The position numbers and the translations under genes were made by a program. Source: Kiloniellaceae bacterium (GTDB lineage Bacteria > Pseudomonadota > Alphaproteobacteria > Kiloniellales > Kiloniellaceae). Taken from it: a DNA stretch of 8,271 nucleotides. Every line of letters starts with the position of its first letter. Positions within the stretch are counted from its first letter, which is position 1. Location of the stretch: NCBI GenBank assembly GCA_028280915.1, contig JANQKX010000623.1:1-8271 (forward strand), in the 5' to 3' direction. Below, in pieces: positions 5,864 to 8,271 of the stretch. The notes under the pieces were generated by a model, which did no database searches, was not told where the DNA came from, and saw nothing but the letters and a program-made list of their open reading frames with translations.

Positions 5864-7081
5864 ATGACCATAGGCATTGGCGGTTCCACGGCCGAGGCGG
5901 AACTGGCGCAGATGACGTCCTTACGGGGCGATGCCCAGCCCATCGACAACCAAGAGCGCCGGGCCCGCATGCAAAAGGCCCAGCGCTTGATGACGGAAGC
6001 GGGCATTACCGCCCTCTACCTGGATGCCTCCACCAGCCTATTTTACTTCACCGGCCTGCGCCTGCACCCCAGTGAGCGCCTGCACGGCGCGGTTTTGCCG
6101 GCTCGCGGTGACCTCACCTACATCTGCCCGGCCTTCGAGGCGGAGAAGACCCAGGCCATGATGGTGCTCAAAGGCGACGTCGCCACTTGGGAAGAGCACG
6201 AGGACCCCACCGCGCTGGTGATCGATCTGGTCCAGGCCAAGGCCGGGCGTAGCGGCATCTTGGCCATCGACGAAACCACGCCCTTTTTCACCTTCGACGG
6301 CCTAAGGCGGGCCGGCAACGCCTTTGACTTCGTGAACGGCAGCCGGATCACCGGCGCCTGCCGCATGATCAAGTCGCCCCGGGAAATCGCCCTGATGCAG
6401 ACGGCCAAGAACATCACCCTGGAAGTGCACAAGGCGGCGGCGCGCATCCTGCGCCCCGGCATCACCACCACCGAGGTGGAGGACTTCATCACCCTGGCCC
6501 ACGCACGTCTGGGCGCAGAAGCCCCGCCCGCCTTTCGCATCGTCCTCTTCGGCGAAGCCACGGCCTATCCCCATGGTGTCCCCTATCCTCAGACTCTCAA
6601 GGAAGGGGATATGGTCTTGATCGATACCGGCGCGCCGGTGGACGGCTATACCTCGGACATTACCCGCTCGTATGTCTTCGGTACGCCCAGCGCGCGGCAG
6701 CGGCAGATCTGGGACCTGGAAAAGGCGGCCCAAGCGGCGGCCTTTGCCGCGGCCCGGCCCGGCGCGGCTTGCGAGGCGGTGGACCAAGCCGCCCGGGGGG
6801 TTATCGAAGCCGCCGGCCTGGGGCCGGGCTACCAGGTCCCCGGGCTGCCGCACCGCACCGGGCACGGCATCGGCCTGGACGTGCACGAATGGGCCTATCT
6901 GGTCAAGGGCGACAAAACCCCGCTGCAAGCGGGCATGTGCTTTTCCAACGAGCCCATGATCTGCCTCTATGGGGAGTTCGGCGTGCGCCTGGAGGACCAC
7001 TTTTACATGACCGAGGCGGGGCCGCGCTGGTTCACCGAGCCGGCCCACAACGTCGACGACCCCTTCCATATCCAGGCCTAG
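5864..7081 (+). CDS. M24 family metallopeptidase (Xaa-Pro peptidase-like)
   Basis: This 405-aa protein has the creatinase N-terminal domain (about 30-165) followed by the pita-bread metallopeptidase domain (about 170-395). All five dinuclear-metal ligands can be seen: D254 and D265 in LIDTGAPVDGYTSDITRS, H334 in RTGHGIGLDVHE, E363 in SNEPMI and E377 in RLEDH. The intact set argues against creatinase, which lacks the metal site, and for Xaa-Pro dipeptidase or aminopeptidase activity; M24 relatives such as ectoine hydrolase DoeA and the DMSP lyase DddP remain alternatives. There is no signal peptide, so it is cytoplasmic. The ATG at 5864 has GGGGAG at a 9-nt spacing; a TTG in frame at 5804 lacks such support and would add 20 residues reaching into the promoter region. 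The TAG stop lies within the palindrome that follows. Confidence 0.9.
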   Translation: MTIGIGGSTAEAELAQMTSLRGDAQPIDNQERRARMQKAQRLMTEAGITALYLDASTSLFYFTGLRLHPSERLHGAVLPARGDLTYICPAFEAEKTQAMMVLKGDVATWEEHEDPTALVIDLVQAKAGRSGILAIDETTPFFTFDGLRRAGNAFDFVNGSRITGACRMIKSPREIALMQTAKNITLEVHKAAARILRPGITTTEVEDFITLAHARLGAEAPPAFRIVLFGEATAYPHGVPYPQTLKEGDMVLIDTGAPVDGYTSDITRSYVFGTPSARQRQIWDLEKAAQAAAFAAARPGAACEAVDQAARGVIEAAGLGPGYQVPGLPHRTGHGIGLDVHEWAYLVKGDKTPLQAGMCFSNEPMICLYGEFGVRLEDHFYMTEAGPRWFTEPAHNVDDPFHIQA

Positions 7082-7159
7082 AGCGGATCTCAGATCAATT
7101 GGAATCGTGTTACGATCCAATTGGCCTGATATCTGCTCTAAAATTTAAAGAGTTAGAGC
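7079..7159. repeat. Compound intergenic palindrome overlapping both convergent stop codons
   Basis: The main stem pairs 7079-7107 with 7113-7140 around a TGTTA loop: 24 Watson-Crick pairs, two G-T pairs, two mismatches and one bulged A at 7104. A second hairpin shares the right end: GCTCTAA (7135-7141) pairs with TTAGAGC (7153-7159) across an 11-nt AT-rich loop. TAGAGC therefore occurs at 7079, inverted at 7135, and again at 7154. The first copy contains the TAG stop of the M24 gene and the last contains the TAA stop of the TAXI gene. The layout resembles the short TAGAGC-ended intergenic palindromes common in alphaproteobacteria (from memory, not searched). It may act as a bidirectional transcript end or mRNA stabiliser; no long T-run follows, so it is not a classical terminator. 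No second copy was seen in the window. Confidence 0.82.
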
Positions 7160-8208
7160 GACGTTTGGGGCTTGGAAAGCTCTTCGTGCTCTTCGTAGTA
7201 GGTGGCGGCGCCCGGGTGCAAGGGCGGCTCGGACACGCCATGCAAGGCATTGTCGCGCAGGATGACACCCCCCAAGGGGTGGCCGGTGGTCAGCAGCATG
7301 CGGGCATTCTCATGCCATAGGGCCCGGGTGATCTGATACACCAACTCGTCGGGCACTTCGGCGGAAACCAGCCATTGGGCACCCACCGACAGGGTTTCGA
7401 TGTAGGGCACGTTCAGATAGGTGCCCGAGCGAATGCCGGTGCTTTCAAAAAACGGATAGGTCAGCTTTAGGGTGTCGATCTCGGGACCGACCAGGGGTAT
7501 GAGCTTGGCGATACCTTCATCGGCCAGGCTGGTCACCGCGTTGGCCGGTGCGCCCGCGACCAGGAAAAAGGCATCGATCTCCCGGTCCCGCAGCAGGTCG
7601 GCGGCATGGCCGGCCGGAAAATAGGACAGCTCCAAATCGTCACCGACCAGGCCATAGGCCTGCAAAATCAGACGGGCATCCACATTGGTGCCCGATCCGG
7701 GCAAATCGATGGAAACCCGCTTACCGCGTAATTGGCCCACGCTATCAATGGGCGAGCTGCGGCGCACCACCACGTGGAAGGTCTGGGGAAACAGATTGGC
7801 GATCACCCGCAACCTGTCCAAGGGACCCCGGTCGCTGAAGATCTCCGTGCCCCGGTAGGCCCAAAAGGAAATGTCCGATTGGGAAAGGCCGGAATCCAGG
7901 TCGCCGGCGTTGATCTCTTCCACATTGGCCACCGAGCCCTGGGTCGACTGAGCCACGGCGATCAAGCCCGGCACGCCACAGATGCCGCCGCGGGCACAGT
8001 CATGGCTGCCCGGCGGGTTGCTGATGACGTCGGCCAGGATGCCGCCGATGGGAAAAAAGCTGCCCGATGCCGCCCCGGTTCCGATCCGGAAATAGTTGAT
8101 GACCTCGGCCCAAGCCGCCGTGATCCCGGCCCCCTGACCGGCAATCAAGCCACCGGCCAGGGCGCAGCCGCACTGGCGCAAGAAGTTTCTCCGGTCGAAC
8201 GCCTTCAT
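7153..8208 (-). CDS. TAXI family TRAP transporter solute-binding protein
   Basis: This 351-aa protein is a periplasmic binding subunit of a TAXI-type TRAP transporter, a secondary importer of organic acids and similar solutes. The signal peptide has a twin-arginine start (D5-R-R-N-F-L10), a hydrophobic stretch (about 14-31) and an A-W-A site with likely cleavage after residue 34. The mature N-terminus shows the TAXI pattern IGTGAASGSFFPIGGILADVI, then CARGGICGVPG (71-81) with two cysteines that could form a disulfide, and QSTQGSVANVEEINAG typical of the family. The later LRGKRVSIDLPGSGT block (about 160-174) is also characteristic. The start ATG has GGAAG upstream and overlaps an upstream TGA as ATGA, suggesting translational coupling. 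The stop codon and last two sense codons fall within or next to the palindrome. Its permease is not in the window and may lie beyond 8271. Ligand unknown. Confidence 0.92.
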   Translation of the reverse strand: MKAFDRRNFLRQCGCALAGGLIAGQGAGITAAWAEVINYFRIGTGAASGSFFPIGGILADVISNPPGSHDCARGGICGVPGLIAVAQSTQGSVANVEEINAGDLDSGLSQSDISFWAYRGTEIFSDRGPLDRLRVIANLFPQTFHVVVRRSSPIDSVGQLRGKRVSIDLPGSGTNVDARLILQAYGLVGDDLELSYFPAGHAADLLRDREIDAFFLVAGAPANAVTSLADEGIAKLIPLVGPEIDTLKLTYPFFESTGIRSGTYLNVPYIETLSVGAQWLVSAEVPDELVYQITRALWHENARMLLTTGHPLGGVILRDNALHGVSEPPLHPGAATYYEEHEELSKPQTSL

Positions 8209-8271
8209 GTCATCTTCCGTCTTTGCCCCTTGCCTCCGCGGTCTTCCCAGTCGATGGCGTCAGCCGCCCTT
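8205..8271 (-). CDS. C-terminal end of an unidentified upstream gene (partial)
   Basis: On the - strand a frame open to the window edge encodes 21 residues ending ...DAIDWEDRGGKGQRRKMT, with TGA at 8205-8207 overlapping the TAXI start codon in an ATGA junction. Such junctions are usual between genes of one operon, and TAXI binding proteins commonly sit beside a fused TRAP permease, whose tail this could be. The peptide itself shows no recognisable family motif. A second frame, ending in TGA at 8210-8212, is also open to the edge, so the correct frame is not certain. Confidence 0.42.
   Translation of the reverse strand, partial: RAADAIDWEDRGGKGQRRKMT

Noticed and set aside
5864..7081. Creatinase assignment for the M24 protein
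   Set aside because: All five metal ligands (D254, D265, H334, E363, E377) are present, whereas creatinase does not keep the metal site.
7079..7159. Insertion sequence ends or a mobile cassette
   Set aside because: No transposase or target duplication lies around it; it is too short and its arms pair as one hairpin.

Overview
The window is GC-rich, gene-dense bacterial DNA. The protein families (a carnitine-dehydrogenase-type enzyme beside a GlxA/GbdR-type AraC regulator, Tat-exported solute-binding proteins, a TAXI-TRAP binding protein) and a TAGAGC/GCTCTA-ended intergenic palindrome suggest an alphaproteobacterium, perhaps of Rhodospirillales type. That placement is inference from gene content and style; no marker gene is present.

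Left part (1-2893). The last codons of an enoyl-CoA hydratase-like gene are followed 19 nt later by a carnitine 3-dehydrogenase family gene and then a GNAT acetyltransferase, all on + and probably one transcript. A divergently oriented regulator gene (DJ-1/PfpI-like sensor domain plus AraC DNA-binding domain, the architecture of GbdR and CdhR, which control glycine betaine and carnitine catabolism) runs toward them, and its 3' end overlaps the acetyltransferase 3' end by 24 bp. A 225-bp region separates the regulator start from the start of a + strand binding-protein gene. The simplest reading is catabolism of carnitine or a related beta-hydroxy quaternary-amine acid, with the regulator controlling both flanks.

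Middle part (2894-4553). A Tat-exported family 5 (peptide/opine/nickel type) ABC substrate-binding protein is followed at once by a strong rho-independent terminator. No permease or ATPase gene lies in the window, so the gene appears to be a single-gene unit that must work with a transporter encoded elsewhere.

Right part (4554-8271). A cytoplasmic serine beta-lactamase/family VIII esterase/NylB-like hydrolase (-) and an M24 metallopeptidase (+) are transcribed divergently from a 125-bp region. A Tat-exported TAXI-type TRAP binding protein (-) converges on the peptidase. Between these two is a compound palindrome whose ends coincide with the stop codons of both genes. The TAXI gene overlaps the end of an upstream reading frame by an ATGA junction at the window edge, so it probably belongs to an operon continuing beyond 8271.

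Overall this looks like a nutrient-acquisition region: two periplasmic binding proteins, two intracellular hydrolases and a short beta-oxidation-like catabolic unit with its regulator. I saw no CRISPR array, tRNA, rRNA, transposase, phage gene or defence system. The most unusual items are the stop-codon-overlapping palindrome, the isolated binding protein of an unexpected family beside a betaine/carnitine-type regulator, and the divergent hydrolase pair.
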